A stretch of 7,099 bases of DNA, taken from assembly GCA_022572335.1 (NCBI GenBank), contig JACZWD010000140.1, forward strand, positions 1 through 7,099, given 5' to 3'. Position 1 is the first letter of the stretch. The number at the start of each line of letters is the position of its first letter. The notes beneath the pieces were generated by a model. It ran no database searches and had not been told where the DNA came from. It saw nothing but the letters and a program-made list of their open reading frames with translations. Source of the stretch: Pseudomonadota bacterium (GTDB lineage Bacteria > Pseudomonadota > Alphaproteobacteria > Rhodospirillales > 2-02-FULL-58-16). Position numbers and translations under genes: made by a program. This document shows, one piece after another, positions 7,097 through 7,099 of the stretch.

Positions 7097-7099
7097 TAA

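Overview
The window looks like a chromosomal segment of a GC-rich alphaproteobacterium, probably of the Rhodospirillales type. The evidence is the high GC content, the style of the DnaK and DnaJ sequences, and the order dnaK-dnaJ-dapB. This placement is inferred from gene content and composition, not from a database match.

Positions 1-2312 (left part, minus strand). A DUF1848-family protein with a C-terminal radical-SAM-like cysteine motif (1410-2312) is followed downstream on the same strand by a membrane-anchored tetratricopeptide-repeat (TPR) protein (1-1314). The TPR gene runs off the left edge. Its last 624 bases in the window are an exact 141-bp tandem repeat with a clear two-unit alternation. 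A perfect 7-bp inverted repeat surrounds a TATAAT box just upstream of it.

Positions 2313-2624 (divergent intergenic region). The 312 bases separate the DUF1848 gene from dnaK. They hold candidate promoters, short palindromes and a GC-rich stem, but no CIRCE operator.

Positions 2625-6653 (plus strand). Complete dnaK (649 aa), dnaJ (378 aa) and dapB (266 aa) follow one another with gaps of 94 and 47 bases, so they are probably co-transcribed. DnaK and DnaJ are the core Hsp70/Hsp40 folding machine; grpE is not in the window. DapB is the dihydrodipicolinate reductase of lysine and diaminopimelate synthesis, so its link to the chaperones is positional rather than mechanistic.

Positions 6654-7099 (right part). 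No convincing gene is present. Two strong GC-rich hairpins lie just after dapB. They are followed by a compact 262-bp element bounded by 23-bp terminal inverted repeats (22/23 matching) and flanked by TAA or TA direct repeats. It looks like a non-autonomous miniature inverted-repeat transposable element. Inside it lies a second inverted-repeat pair that carries the same TACCAAGG terminus, a direct repeat and mirror-image small hairpins. This element is the least ordinary thing in the window.
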